A DNA stretch of 64,000 nt from Triticum aestivum (taxonomy: Eukaryota > Streptophyta > Magnoliopsida > Poales > Poaceae). The translations under genes were made by a program, and so were the position numbers. Under the pieces are notes generated by a model. It searched no databases and had not been told where the DNA came from. It worked only from the letters and a program-made list of their open reading frames with translations. The stretch is from the NCBI RefSeq assembly GCF_018294505.1, contig NC_057795.1, positions 230,372,643 through 230,436,642 on the forward strand. Reading direction: 5' to 3'. Shown here in pieces: positions 18,006 through 29,471 of the stretch (its first letter is position 1; each line of letters opens with the position of its first letter).

Positions 18006-20698
18006 AGCATCCCCAAGCTTAATTCCTACTCGTCCTCGAGTATGTAAATGATAAAAAACAGAATTTTTGATGTGGAATGCTACCTAGCATAATTCTCAAC
18101 ATAATTTTCTTTATTGTAGCATGAATGTTCAGATCCAAATGATTGAAAATAAAAGTTCATATTGACATAAGAAATAGTAATACTTCAAGCATACTAATCA
18201 AAGCAATCATGTCTTCTCAAAATGACATGGCAAAAGAAAGTTCATCCCTACAAAATCATATAGTTAGGCTATGCTTCATTTTCGTCACACAAAAATGCTC
18301 CCATCTTATACACCCCCGATGACAAGCCAAGCAATTGTTTTGTACTTAAATAATCTCAAACTTTTTCAACTTTCACGCAATACATGAGCGTGAGCCATGG
18401 ATATAGCACTATGGGTGGAATATAATATGATGATGGGGATTGTGTGGAGAAGACAAAAAAGGAGAAAGTCTCACATTGACGAGGATAATCAACGGGCTAT
18501 GGAGATGCCCATCAATTGATGTCAACATGAGGAGTAGGGATTTCCATGCAACGGATGCACTAGAGCTATAACTGTATGAAAGCTCAAGAAAAGAAAACTA
18601 GTGGGTGTGCATCCAACTTGCTTGCTCACGAAGACCTAGGGCATTTTGAGGAAGCCCAACGTAGGAATATACAAGCCAAGTTCTATAATGAAAAATTCCC
18701 ACTAGTATATGAAAGTGACAACATATGAGACTCTCTATATGAAGAACATGGTGCTACTTTGAAGCACAAGTGTGGAAAAGAGATAGTAACATTGCCCCCT
18801 TTTTATTTATTTTATTTATTTTATTTTTCTTTTTTTCTTTTTCTTTTTTTCTTTGGGCCTTTCTTTTTTTGGCCTTTATTTTTTTCTTTTTGGCCTTTAT
18901 TTTTTTCTTTTTGGGGACAATGCTCCAATAATGATGATCATCACACTTTTATTGGTTTACAACTCATGAATTACAACTCAAAACTAGAACAAGATATGAC
19001 TCTATATGAATACCTCCGGCGGTGTACCGGGATGGGCAATGAATCAAGAGTGACATGTATGAAAAATTATGCATGGTGGCTTTGCCACAAATACGATGTC
19101 AACTACATGATCATACAAGGCAATATGACAATAGTAATGTGTGTCATGATGATAAACGGAACAGTGGAAAGTTGCATGGCAATATATCTCGGAATGGCTA
19201 TGGAAATGCCATAATAGGTAGGTATGGTGGCTCTTTTGAGGAAGATATAAGGGGGTTTATCTGTGATAGAGTGTATCATATCACGGGGTTTGAATGCACC
19301 GGCGAAGTTTGCACCAACTCTCAAGGTGAGAAAGGGCAATGCACGGTACCGAAGAGGCTAGCAATGATGGAAAGGTAAAAGTGTGTATAATCCATGGACT
19401 CAACATTAGTCAAAAGAACTCATATACTTATTGCAAAAATCTACAAGTCATCAAAAACCAAGCACTATGCGCATGCTCCTAGAGGGATAGATTGGTAGGA
19501 AAAGACCATTGCTCGTCCCCAGCCGCCACTCAAAAGGATGCACAATCTAAGAACACCTCATGTTTCAAATTTGTTACACAACTTTAACCATACGTGCATG
19601 CTATGTGACTTGCTTACTTCAAGAAAATGATTCTTTCAATTCATAATCACCCAACTAGCATGAATTTAATATCACTACCTCCATATCTCAAAACAGTTAT
19701 CAAGTATCAAATTGATCATAGCATCCAATTCACTACCTATGATATTTTTTATTATACCCAACTTGGATGCGCACCATTCTAGGACCAATTTTATAACCAT
19801 AGCAAATACCATGTTGTTCTAAGAGACTCTCAAAATAATATAAGTGAAGCATGAGAGACTAGCAATTTCTAAAAAATTAAGCCACCGCCATGCTCTAAAA
19901 GATATAAGTGAAGCACTAGAGCAAAAACTATCTAGCTCAAAAGATATAAGTGAAGCACATAGAGTATTCTAATAAATTCCAATCAAGTGGGCTTATCCCA
20001 AAATGTGTGTACAGAAAGGATGATTGTGGAAAACTAAAAGCAAATACTAATATCATACAAGACGCTCCAAGCAAAACACATATCATGTGGAGAATAAAAA
20101 TATAGCTCCAAGTAAAGTTACCGATAAACGAAGACGAAAGAGGGGATGCCTTTCGGGGGCATCCCCAAGCTTAGGCTTTTGGCTATTCTTGAATATCTTG
20201 GGGTTCCATGGGCATCCCCAAGCTTAGGCTCTTTCCACTCCTTATTCCATAGTCCATCAAATCTTTACCCAAAACTTGAAAACTTCACAACACAAAACTC
20301 AACAGGAAATCTCATAAGCTCCGTTAGTGAAAGAAAGCAAAACCACCACATAAGGTACTGTAATGAACTCATTCTTTGTTTATATTGGTTTTAAACCTAC
20401 TATATTTCAAGTTCTCTATGGTTCATACCACTTAATACTAGCCATAGATGCATCAAAATAAGCAAACAACACACGAAAAACAGAATCTGCCAAAAACAGA
20501 ACAGTCTGTAGCAATATGTAACCCTCCAATACTTCTGGAACTCTACAAATCCTACCAAAATAGGAAGTCCTGAGAAATTTGTCTATTGATCTATATAAAA
20601 AGAATCAACGCAAAAACGCATTTCTATGAATTAACAAAATTATTTTCGTGCGCGCAAAGTTTCTGTTTTTCAGCAGAATCAAATTAACTATCATCAAG
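18006..20698 (-). other. Element D 3' internal region, non-coding
   Basis: Begins with the polypurine-type tract (minus AAGCTTGGGGATGC, 18007-18020). It has a long T-rich run at 18800-18915 with repeats of TTTTTGGCCTTTATTTTTTT, and three copies of a GATATAAGTGAAGCA-like motif at about 19840-19960. The motif GCATCCCCAAGCTTAGGCT occurs at 20158 and 20210. No protein domain was found. It stops abruptly after AACTATCATC near 20698. Confidence 0.7.
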
Positions 20699-22194
20699 TA
20701 TCAAATTGAATTAACTGTTGATGTCAAAGAACCATGTGAATCAGGAAATAAATCAGATTTGGATCAAATACATTTTAAAATAATTGTGCCAATGTTTAAT
20801 CATTTTGATATGACCTCTAATCTTGGTGATCATTCTGTGTCAAATGACGTATTGCATGTTTTCTTATTTAAGCATGTTGTAGCATGTAAATTTGATGCAC
20901 ATAAGGTTATTCACAAATGTTGGGATGGTTTAATGATGAATATTGCCAATCTTTTGATATGAATAAGAGCTTCACTTATATGTGCAAACTGAGTTGCAAT
21001 ATTTTCATGCATTCTACTTATGATAATATTTTGGCTTTATATTTTATAATCTATGAAGGTTCCTCATATATACATGTGTCATATGTGCAAAAATCAAGGG
21101 AAGTAAAAATGGATGACATGTACATTTACAACATGTACACCTTGTCTCTTTTGTTAGCCACATTTCAGATTAAGCAACACTGAGGACGGCTTTGTTTTCA
21201 AGAAGGGGAGGATGATGAGGACATGGCTACCTTGGATAAGACCAAAAATATTGCATACATGCATATTTGTTAGGTGATTTCTAGTGCAAACTATTCAATA
21301 ATCTATTTATATTATTCCGAACAAAAATACTTCACATACTTTTGTGTTTTGTCCAATTGCAGGTGTATGAGACATTTGTACAATCCACATATGAAGATAA
21401 GGGAAAAGGAGAAGTTTAGGTGCTGTTCAAAAATTCCTCTAACGTCACTTTTGGTCCAAGAGAAGATAGAGTCCAAGTCTCTCACGTTCTGGATTCAGAT
21501 TCGGACTGCACAGACATACCTGACTCAAAACGCAAAAAACTTTTTCACACGGACTCTGAATTGGGTGATTCTTTTTTGGTTGGAAAGTAGATTCCATGCT
21601 CTTTGCAAACCAATTGGAATCACCTTAAAATCCATCCGGAGCATTGAGTTATGGATGAAAAAAATTTAACGTTGCACCAGAATCCGAGTCAAACTGCAAG
21701 TCCAAAGGTGTTACGTCACCTCCACTTGGGCCCATTGGCCTTGTACGACCTAGGGTTAGTTTTAGGCTGCCTTGGGACGTCCTCCCACCTCCTTGGCCGC
21801 CACCCCTTGCTCCTATATAAGTAGATCCATCTAGTAGTTTTTCGCTGGGGATTTGTTTAGTTAAAAGTTAGCCATTGCAACTTCGGGCACTTCGTTTGTG
21901 TCCAACGACCAGACCAAGACCGCTTACGGATCCCCACCTTTATCAATACTTCATATATACTCGCAATATTCAGATTGCTTTTATCATATTCTTGCTTGTT
22001 CTTCGGTTGCTTGCAGGAATAGACCTTCGTGGTCAGGTTGATTGTGCTCCGGCGTGGTCAATAACCTCTTGGAGTTGGTTTAGCGATTGCTAAGGCGCAA
22101 CGTCGTGCACGTTTGTAGTCGGATCGTCAAAGTCATCTCCACCAAATCGATAGTTATCATCTCATCAAAAGATCGGGACACCCCGCCTCTATCA
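20699..22194 (+). mobile_element. Element E remnant: 3' end of another LTR retrotransposon within D
   Basis: The sequence changes character at about 20698. It continues with an unrecognised reading frame (to about 20960; DVKEPCESGNKSDLDQIHFK), then a polypurine stretch AGAAGGGGAGGATGATGAGG (21201-21220), then an LTR-like segment ending CTCTATCA at 22194. The end GACACCCCGCCTCTATCA and the stretch GACCTTCGTGGTCAGGTTGA recall 3' ends of Triticeae gypsy LTRs. The 5' part, including its left TSD, is missing, so the boundary at 20698 is a deletion junction rather than an insertion site. Confidence 0.55.
21213..22194 (+). repeat. Element E 3' LTR (probable)
   Basis: Starts TGATGAGGACATGG after the purine-rich tract and ends TATCA; about 980 bp. 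It contains TCCTATATAAGTAGATC at 21810-21826, a plausible TATA box. There is no partner LTR in the window, so the start is inferred from the tract alone. Confidence 0.5.
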
Positions 22195-23172
22195 CATGAT
22201 GTAGAGGGATAAACTCATGCAATATGATATAAACCCCCTCTTTTTATCCTCGATGGCAACAATACAATACGTGCCTTGTTGCCCCTGCTGTCACTGGGAA
22301 AGGACACCGCAAGATTGAACCCAAAGCTAAACACTTCTCCCATTGCAAGAAAGATCAATCTAGTAGGCCAAACCAAACTGATAATTCGAAGAGACTTGCA
22401 AAGATAACTTAATCACACATAAAAGAATTCAGAGGAGATTCAAATATTTCTCATAGATAAACTTGCTCATAAACCCACAATTCATCGGATCTCGACAAAC
22501 ACACCGCAAAAAGTGTTACATCGAATAGACCTCCAAGAAGATCGAGGAGAACATGGTATTGAGATCCAAAAAGAGAGAAGACGCCATCTAGCTAATAACT
22601 ATGGACCCGAAGGTCTGTGGTAAACTACTCACAACTCATCGAAGGGGTTGTGGTGTTGGTGTAGAAGCCCTCCATGGTCGATTCCTCCTCCGGCGGAGCA
22701 CCGACGAAGGCTCCAAGATGGGATCTCGCGGATACAGAAGGTTACGGTGGTGGAAATAGTTTTTCATGGTCGCCTTTGATATTCTTGGGGTACGTGGATA
22801 TATATAGGAGGAAGAAGTAGGTCGGTGGACGCCCGAGGGGCCCATGAGATTGGGGGGCGCACCCAGTAGGGGGGCGCCCTCCACCATCGTGGCCCCCTCG
22901 ACTGCTTCTTGACTTGCACTCCAAGTCCTCTGGATCACGTTCGTTCCAAAAATCACGCTCCTGAAGGTTTCATTCTGTTTGGACTCCGTTTGATATTCCT
23001 TTTCTTGGAAACACTGAAATAGGCAAAAAACAGCAATACGGGCTGGGCCTCCGGTTAGTAGGTTAGTCCCAAAAATGATATACATGTGTAAAGTAAAGCC
23101 CATAAACATCCAAAACAGGTAATATAATAGCATGGAACAATCAAAAATTATAGATATGTTGGAGACATATCA
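22195..23172 (-). repeat. Element D 5' LTR, truncated
   Basis: Matches 17047-18005, starting with ACATGATGTAGAGGGATAAA (shared bases from 22194) and ending GGAGACATATCA at 23172. The 528 bp matching 16519-17046, i.e. the downstream end of the LTR, are absent. The loss is continuous with the loss of D's 5' internal region and of E's 5' part. Confidence 0.85.
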
Positions 23173-23177
23173 GAGGA

Positions 23178-25068
23178 TGCCAGCAGTAGCCGCGCACTTG
23201 AGTTGATCTGCCGAGCTGAAGGTGATGGCGCACTTGGACCACCTGAGCGGGCGAGTGGCCTCGAGCTTGGGGAGGACTGCGTTCACCTCGCGAGCGAACT
23301 GCTTGAAGATGCGCTAAGAGACTGGGGCCTGAGCTCTGCCCAAGATGCAAGCGATAGCCCTTGGCTCCTGGAAGCCCCCAGCCCCCTCGACCTAGTGGTG
23401 GTCGTCATTCCTTCTTGGTGGCGGCAGCGGAGGAAGGCCTGGGTTACCCTATGGGAGGTCCTCGCGAGGCTGATCCCTCTAGGCGCCCTCATGAGGCTGG
23501 TCCTGCCAGCGATCCTCACGAGGCCGGTCACGCCACTCCTGGCGAGGGCCATGGTCGTCCCATCGTCCTCCGCCACGTCCTCCTCCTCGGTCGTAGCCCC
23601 GGTCATTGCACTCGGGGCGTCAATCGAAGCGTCCTTCTCGAACGGCCCTGAGCTCCTGGCAGTCATTGGTGTTATGGGTGTGGAGGTTGTGGTAGGAACA
23701 GAACAGTCGGCTGCGCTTGGACGACTACGGCTGGTCCTTGCCGCGCTTCGTGTCTCATTCTGCTGCAAGCACAGCTGCTCCCTTGTGCTTCACGTTGTTG
23801 GCATTGGTCTTCTTTTCTTACGGGTCTAAAGCTGGAAGCTCAAGGAGGGAGAGGCGTCCTTCCTTACCTCTTGCACACTTGGTCGCCAGGTTAAACAGCT
23901 CTAGGGATGTGCACGACTCCTCGTGGATGGGGGGCTCCTCCTTCATCTTGACGTCACGAACACCATCAGAGAACGTTGAGATGATGGCCTCGTCCGTCAC
24001 CTTGGAGATCTTGAGGCGAACGCTGTTGAAGCGCTGGATGTATTTCTACAGGGTCTCCCCACGCTGTTGCTTGATGTGGCGCAGGTCACCCATGGTCGGG
24101 GGACGATCGCGAGTGCGCTGGAAGTTGGCGATGAAGCGGCTGCGCATCTCAACCCGGGAAGAGATCGAACCAGGAGGCAGGTTCCAGAGCCACGAGCGGG
24201 CACCGTCCTTGAGCGCCATGGGAAACCAATTCGCCATGACTTTCTCATCGCTGTTGGCCGCCTCGATGCTCAGCTCATAGAGCTGCAAGAACTCCGCAGG
24301 GCCGGGGGTGCTGTTGTAGCAGGCAGGTCTGGCTTGAAATTTCCCGGCCAGGTGACGCTACGCAGCTCAGGTGTGAAGGCGCGGTAGCCTGCTGTGGTCA
24401 CCGGGGCCCTTTGTTGACGCAGAGCTTGCACTTCATGGTACCCGCGCACCGCTGCCATAGGCAGTACGCGGTCTTGTTGTGCTGGTGCAGGAAGCACGGG
24501 GGCGCCTTCTTGAGGCTAAGGGCCTTCTTGACAGCTTCCTTCTCCTTGCGCGGGCGCCGGACGTGGTGGGTCACGACCAGGGGCCGCACGCCTTGGCGTC
24601 AGGGCGCCCTCTTGGGGGAGAGGTGGTAGAGGCGCTCCTTGAGCCACATCGCCCAAACCTGGCAGAGAGCGAGGCAGCGAGAGAGACGGCACGGGAGAGC
24701 CCCATGCGGCGCTAACGAGCTCGGTGATGCGAGCGAGCCATTCTTCGTAGAGGTCTTCGACGGGGCGGTAACGCAGGAGCTCGCGTGCCATGAGCAACAC
24801 GGCCTGCGTGTCCGCTGGGCGCGACGAGCATGGGACGACGAGCCAGCTGGCGTCAGCGACGGAGTGGCGGTGCGGCCTTCCCGCCGCACCGAGGGGTGCA
24901 GCGAGGATGCTCGCTGCTCGTTCCCCGCCGGGCCGGCGGCGGTGTTGGCGGCAGGCCATGGAGAACGACGAGGAGGCCCGCCAACAGGAGCCGTCTGGGC
25001 GACGCGTGCGGCGAGAGCGGACCGGCGCTCAGCATGGGCTCAGTGGTCGTCCGACATGGATGCAACAT
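23178..25068 (-). pseudogene. gag: Element A gag
   Basis: The minus strand begins near 25068 (MLHPCRTTTEPMLSAGPLS) or, in another frame, at 24959 (MACRQHRRRPGG). ARELLRYRPVEDLYEEWLAR (about 24775) matches the N-terminal half of B gag. The Retrotrans_gag core lies at 24380-23990: PGNFKPDLPATT, DEKVMANWFPMALKDGARSW, TRDRPPTMGDLRHIKQQRGE. It continues with EAIISTFSDGVRDVKMKEEP (about 23990), the zinc-finger-like HNLHTHNTNDCQELRAV (about 23670) and an Arg/Gly-rich tail to about 23283. Stops occur at 24046, 23821 and several later places; the N-terminal part changes frame. Element D interrupts downstream at 23177. Confidence 0.85.
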
Positions 25069-25109
25069 AGCGATGGGACATGGATCAGCGGAAGGAAGAT
25101 TTCAGCGCA

Positions 25110-25129
25110 CCCCTACCTGGCGCGCCAAA
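25110..25129 (-). promoter_or_regulatory. Primer-binding site of element A
   Basis: Minus strand reads TTTGGCGCGCCAGGTAGGGG immediately after the 5' LTR end. Element C has the related TTTGGCGTGCTAGGTAGGGG at 34592-34611. The position one to three bases after the LTR and the TGG start fit a tRNA primer site; I do not assign the tRNA. Confidence 0.8.
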
Positions 25130-26011
25130 TGTCAGATATGGGGTTCTGGCAAAACCCTTGAGGTTCGAACACTGGGGTGCGCACGAAGATTTCCCCCTAC
25201 CGGGACACGCCCTCAGCCTCGCCGTGATCTCGAAGCTAACTCGATGGACTCACAACACAAGAGACACAAGATTTATACAGGTTCGGTCCACCATTGTGGT
25301 GTAATACCCTACTCCTGTGTGTTGGTGGTGGATTGCCTCTTGGGCTGATGATGATCAGTACAGGGGAAGAACAGCCTCCTGAGGAGAGGTGTTCTTAAGA
25401 TGGTGTGGTGTTCTCCTTGTTCTGGTTTTTGGTCCCCTTCTACTGTGGTCGCTAGCCCTATTTATAGAGGCCCTGGTCCTCTCCCCACATATTGAGCGGG
25501 AAGGGATCCAACAATGGCCATTTTGAAAGGGGACAACTAGTACAAGCTATCCTGACTAAAGGTGGTCTTCCTGTCAAAGGCGCTGGTGGTGACTCCATCT
25601 TGGGATCCACGATGACATCCATCCTGCCATCTTGCTGGTCTTGGTCTTGTTGCACCGATATGGAAACCTTTGCCTGATGCCTCGGTACTCCGTGCCTACG
25701 CTTGCCCCCTTAGCACCAAAGAGGAAACAAGGACACTGCGCGGGCTGGCGCCCGCCTGGCCTTGGTCATCATGGCTTGCATCATGGGAACCTCGCGAGGT
25801 ACCACTTGCCTTGATCTCTCCGCCTCCCTCGCGAGCCTGCCTGGTGAGGCCACTCCTAAGGAGGCCTTGCATCGTCCGCCCGCGAGGCTTGGCCCCTCGT
25901 GAGGGTCTTGAGTGTTGGTTGATGAAGATGGGTCGTATTGGGCCGCTGGGGGGCCACGCCGTGGGTCGCAGGCAGGCAAGTCTGGGGACCCCCGTTCCCA
26001 GAACGCTGACA
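25130..26011 (-). repeat. Element A 5' LTR
   Basis: 882 bp, TGTCAGATATGGGG to GAACGCTGACA on the plus strand, homologous to 992-1877. TATA-like box at 25459-25467 (minus CTATAAATA). CTCGCGAGG at 25790-25798. Confidence 0.9.
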
Positions 26012-26016
26012 CAGAC
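26012..26016. repeat. Target site duplication of element A, right copy (CAGAC)
   Basis: Identical to 987-991. Confidence 0.9.
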
Positions 26017-28091
26017 GGCAAGGCCCCGGTGGCTCTGGCAAAGGTGAGTCCACCGTCGGGGTCATGGAGGAGTGCCGTACCCGTCCAGAGGCATGTTGGG
26101 CGCTGGGGAGGGCCGGGGCGAGAGCAGCTCCAAAGTCGGCGGGTGAGGCTTCGGGCGAGCTTGGGCACGCGGCCACGGCGCCGTAGGAGAGTGGATGGGG
26201 TCATGGGGATGCTTGTGGTGCTCCGTGCAGTGCTTTGGTTGTGGAGGAACGGAGAGGGGTGACCTAGTTCACCGGAATCGCAGAGGACAGGGGCGGTGGC
26301 CATGGCGATGAAGGGAGGCGAGGAGAGGCTCTAGGGGTCGGGCGAGAGGCTGGGCGGGGTTCTGGGAGTGAGGGAGGCGAGTGATGAGCTCGAGGGGTCT
26401 CGGGGCTTCCTTATATAGGCGAGGGGAGGGGCACGGGCTCGGGTACCGTCGCGGGAGGTCCGGCCAATGCTCTGGAAACGACAGCGATCACGGGAGGGCG
26501 CAGGAAGGCGACGAGGGAGAAAACGGCCGAGCCGCAGAGCTCGGGGACAAGAGGAGGAAGCCGTCGTGCTGCGAACCGAGCCAGTCGGCTATAGTTCGCC
26601 AGTGGGCGCACAGCGATGAGCGCCAGCGAGGAGGTTTCCGAAGAGGGAGATGAGTCCAGGGGGACGGCAACGACGCCGGATACCTGTCGGACACGCTCAC
26701 GCGCGCGAAGACGACGAGAGGGGGAGCGGCCCAAGCAAGAAACCACGCAGCTCATGGTCATGGCATGCCAGGGCGGCGGTCACCACGTGAGCTGGCGCAT
26801 GCAGGGCACAACGATCTGCCAAATCATGTCTGGGGGACAAGGGAAGCTGAGAAGAATGCCAAGGAGGAAGAAACCACGCATAGTGGCAATGGATGTGATC
26901 ACCGGTAGCAAAGCTACAAAGGAACAACAAGGTGTTTGGAGTTTGCTGTGGCTCACACGTGTGGAGATTAAGGTTGATCTTTTACTGGGTTGGATCACTC
27001 ACTAAGGTGACTAACATAGCAAGGTTTAAGCTCAAGGGTAGGGGTTTAGCTAGTAGTTGCTGTAGAAAGCACCGTACTGACCAGATTTTGAAATGATGAA
27101 TAAGCTCTCACTACACATGTCAACTTGAACTCAAAGTGGGCAAGGCAGAGTTATGTGGTCATATGAAGATGCTAAAAATGTTTCGTACCAAATGGTCAAG
27201 CCAAAATGGTACTTGCTTCACAAACATCCCCTCTGGACAGAAACTTACAAAAATTCCCGAGGGAAAATGGCTTGATGAAATATGCCCAAATTGTGTGGAG
27301 ATAGGTTATATGGATAAGAGAAGGCCTAGGAAAAGTTCCAGCCATAATCGAGCAAGATTAAATGTACTTGCTTCGCAAACTAAAAATTTGGACAGAATCA
27401 GAGAATTGAAGATGAGCTCACATGGAGGCATGGCATGAGCTCAAATTTGGTGGAGAGCTATGATATGATGATACTGAGGTCATGCATATATTTCAACTCA
27501 TTTGGATATGCCTAGCTTGTACCTCCTTCACAAAGTTTCTTTCTGGACAAAAACTTTGGAAAATCATTGATAAATAATTACTAGGCAAATGAGGTAGAAT
27601 TTTGGTATGTGGCAATAATATGGATAGGAAACGATGTCCAAAAGGTTTGTAGTCAAATGGGAAAAGATAAATAGCACTTGCTTCACAATGTTCCATTTAG
27701 GGCAGAATAGGAAAATGAATATTTGAGGATTATTTTTGAACATGGCAATGAAAAGTTTGGCCATATTTGAGCAAGATATGACCCAAACAATTTATGAGAA
27801 TTATTTGGGAATTTTAGGAGTGAGGAAATATAGGTTGCTTCACAACCTAGGGAAAAAAGGATTATTCCTTTAACAGAAAAAGGAATATTCCCTGGAAAAA
27901 GAAGATTGGGTTTTGGCCAAGATGAAAATGGCAAGGTCTAGGGATGGATATGAGGATGACTAGCCACTCTGGAAAGAAAGAAGAGGTCATCTTCTTCAGT
28001 TTCTAGACCACACATCCACGGAAAAAGAAAACTCAGGCAAAATCCTTCAAAAATAAAAGGAAAAATGAAGGGCCAAAAATCAGGCTGTGAC
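26017..28091 (-). repeat. Host sequence right of element A; possible older LTR ending at 28091
   Basis: GC-rich to about 26800, then AT-rich. No gene is recognised; overlapping open frames at 26380-27005 have no known motif. It ends CAGGCTGTGACA at 28091, and the minus strand therefore begins TGTCACAGCC, a typical LTR start. A TATATAGG at 26412-26419 could be a promoter. Composition changes from GC-rich gene-like to AT-rich as in the LARD LTRs, but the sequences are not alike. No partner LTR is in the window. Confidence 0.4.
27055..27935. repeat. Degenerate tandem array, period 155 bp
   Basis: The anchor motif ACTTGCTTCACAAA with a following GGACAGAA-like block starts at 27211, 27366, 27521, 27676 and 27832 (spacings 155, 155, 155, 156). 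A weaker copy starts at about 27055 (AGTTGCTGTAGAAAG). Each unit also has an ATGGATA-like or AAGTT-GCCAT-like stretch in the second half. Units are strongly diverged, so the array is old, yet the period has been kept. Confidence 0.75.
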
Positions 28092-28253
28092 ACTGACTGC
28101 TCTTCAGTGGCCCCTACACGTACTCCCCCTATGTGTATGACCGTTCCTGAGTCTCACTTGTACTTATCTCTATTTTCTTGCATGACACGTAGACAAGATG
28201 GGCATAGAAGAACTTTGTTACTGCACGTTGTTACGTAGTACTACTAGTACCTA

Positions 28254-28770
28254 CTCCCTCCTTCCGGTTCACTACTTGTACTCCCTCCGTCCTTGCTTAT
28301 TGGTCCCCTTTGTACTCAATTCATGGGCTCATTTTCCTCAAGAAATTGTCTTTATCAACGTATTAATATCGGGAATGCATGTGTGAACAACAAATGATTA
28401 AACCTTGCATGCAACATTTTGAAAAAGCATACACTTATGAACATGTGAATGTGAGGGACTACAACCTCGTGCATGCATGCAACAATCACACGTACACATG
28501 GATGCAAAACACACGTGCGACGCCCTAATGCATGCATCTCCGAGCACATGACAGAACACACACAATCATGCTCAAGTGCTCAACCTACATGGGCATGCAC
28601 ACACATACTTAGCCAGGGTGAGCTAGTGACCGTATAAACACCGGAAAATGTATATATTGAGCGCAATGAGCGTATTATGAAGTCCATTGACAGTATTTTT
28701 ACAAATGTACAGTTACAGACTGTGTATTTATCTCATCCAAATTAAGCCATATTAACCGGAAAGGAGGTAG
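28254..28770. mobile_element. Stowaway-like MITE, 0.5 kb
   Basis: Left end TA + CTCCCTCCTTCCGGTT (from 28254) and right end AACCGGAAAGGAGGTAG + TA (to 28770) form imperfect terminal inverted repeats with TA on both sides. It is long for Stowaway and contains a second start-like TACTCCCTCCGTCC at 28279, so a nested or chimaeric element is possible. Confidence 0.5.
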
Positions 28771-29107
28771 TATGAACTAGCATTACTTTGCTGTGTCCCG
28801 TCAACTTGCCGAAGGAGGAGAAGCTTGCCGGACAGGAGGAGCTTGCGCACGGTGCCTCGCAGGACAAGGAGAAACTTTTGACTAATGCAAGCTCTCCCTT
28901 GCTCAGGCGGTTGACCTGCAACAGTTAATTCGGTATCAAATTGCGAGAATCATACACTGTACTAGTGCCATTATTGATCGACTTCCCGAAGAGGCGAACA
29001 GCCAAATGGAAAGTTTACTACTAGTACCACTACTATACATGTATGTACTACTAGGAACCGGAAGGTGGAGCATCTGCACTCTTATTTTATTTTAATCTGC
29101 GATAAAG
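28740..29107. repeat. Duplicated segment, copy 1
   Basis: Diverged but collinear with 29472-29866, from AAGCCATATTAACCGGAAAGG through TGCTGTGTCCCGT, CTTTTGACTAATGCAA and GGAACC to TTTTAATCTGCGATAAAG. The copies include the right end of the MITE. Confidence 0.75.
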
Positions 29108-29470
29108 CAATATTGAACACATTTGGTTCTCTTCGAGGGTTCTCACATGTGATAATGGAAGTTGATTGCATGGAACACTCGCCACAATTCTTGCTTAATT
29201 CTGGCTCCTCTATCCTGTTAGAAATAGGAGCGCTCAGTAATATTTTCTCTTTTTCTGTTATTCGGCATGTAAACAGGTCAGCAAACCTTGCGGCGCATCT
29301 TTGTGCGGACCGTGCTTGCTGCACTTTGATTGTGACCGAGAGGTGGCTTGATGAAACACCTCGCTTACTTCTTTTTTCGGGGTACCTCGCTTCCTAGTGA
29401 CCAGTCTCTTGGCTGATCGTCCTAAGAATGCTTATATATGAATAAAGCTCTCTCATTTACCCGCAAAAAA
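29065..29470 (+). pseudogene. 5'-truncated LINE with C-terminal RNase H fragment and polyA
   Basis: The reading frame to the stop at 29395 has FSHVIMEVDCMEHSPQFLLN, ALSNIFSFSVIRHVNRSANL and AAHLCADRACCTLIVTERWL. This is the pattern of the RNase H-like (RVT_3) domain found at the end of plant LINE ORF2 proteins: IVE-D-C, then HV-R-N--AH-LA. The first part of the domain is missing. A short 3' UTR with AATAAA near 29441 ends in CGCAAAAAAG at 29462-29471. LINE-like sequence starts at about 29108; the frame upstream of it belongs to the duplicated segment. A clear TSD is not visible. Confidence 0.65.
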
Positions 29471-29471
29471 G

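Larger units (their letters stand above)
16519..23172 (-). mobile_element. Element D: Athila/Sabrina-like gypsy retrotransposon with large internal deletion
   Basis: Minus orientation: the plus-left LTR (16519-18005) is followed on its right by a polypurine-type tract (18007-18020), so it is the 3' LTR. The partner LTR ends at 23172 but keeps only the part matching 17047-18005. Between them are 2.7 kb of D's non-coding 3' internal sequence and the E remnant; gag and pol of D are gone. LTR sequence and the internal motif CATCCCCAAGCTTAGGCT (20161 and 20213) are what I remember of very abundant Triticeae Athila-like elements. The family name is uncertain. Confidence 0.85.
992..26011 (-). mobile_element. 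Element A: Tat-type Ty3/gypsy retrotransposon with antisense aORF, interrupted by B and D
   Basis: On the minus strand the order is 5' LTR (26011-25130), primer-binding site (about 25129-25110), gag, protease-like domain, RT remnant, a non-coding region with hairpin repeats, a plus-strand accessory gene, polypurine tract, and 3' LTR (1877-992). It spans 25.0 kb; without B (9.0 kb) and D (6.65 kb plus duplicated bases) it is about 9.3 kb. The two LTRs differ at roughly one base in eleven over the first 230 bases compared by eye, so it is an old insertion. No intact RT, RNase H or integrase is visible. The conserved part of RT is shortened exactly as in element B, which points to a family that is non-autonomous. 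Confidence 0.9.

Noticed and set aside
18759..19214. Frame with a Phe-rich segment like a membrane domain
   Set aside because: It runs through a T-rich low-complexity stretch of retroelement D's non-coding part.
28279..28300. Second Stowaway start (TACTCCCTCCGTCC) as a separate MITE
   Set aside because: No matching inverted end was found; treated as part of the larger MITE.
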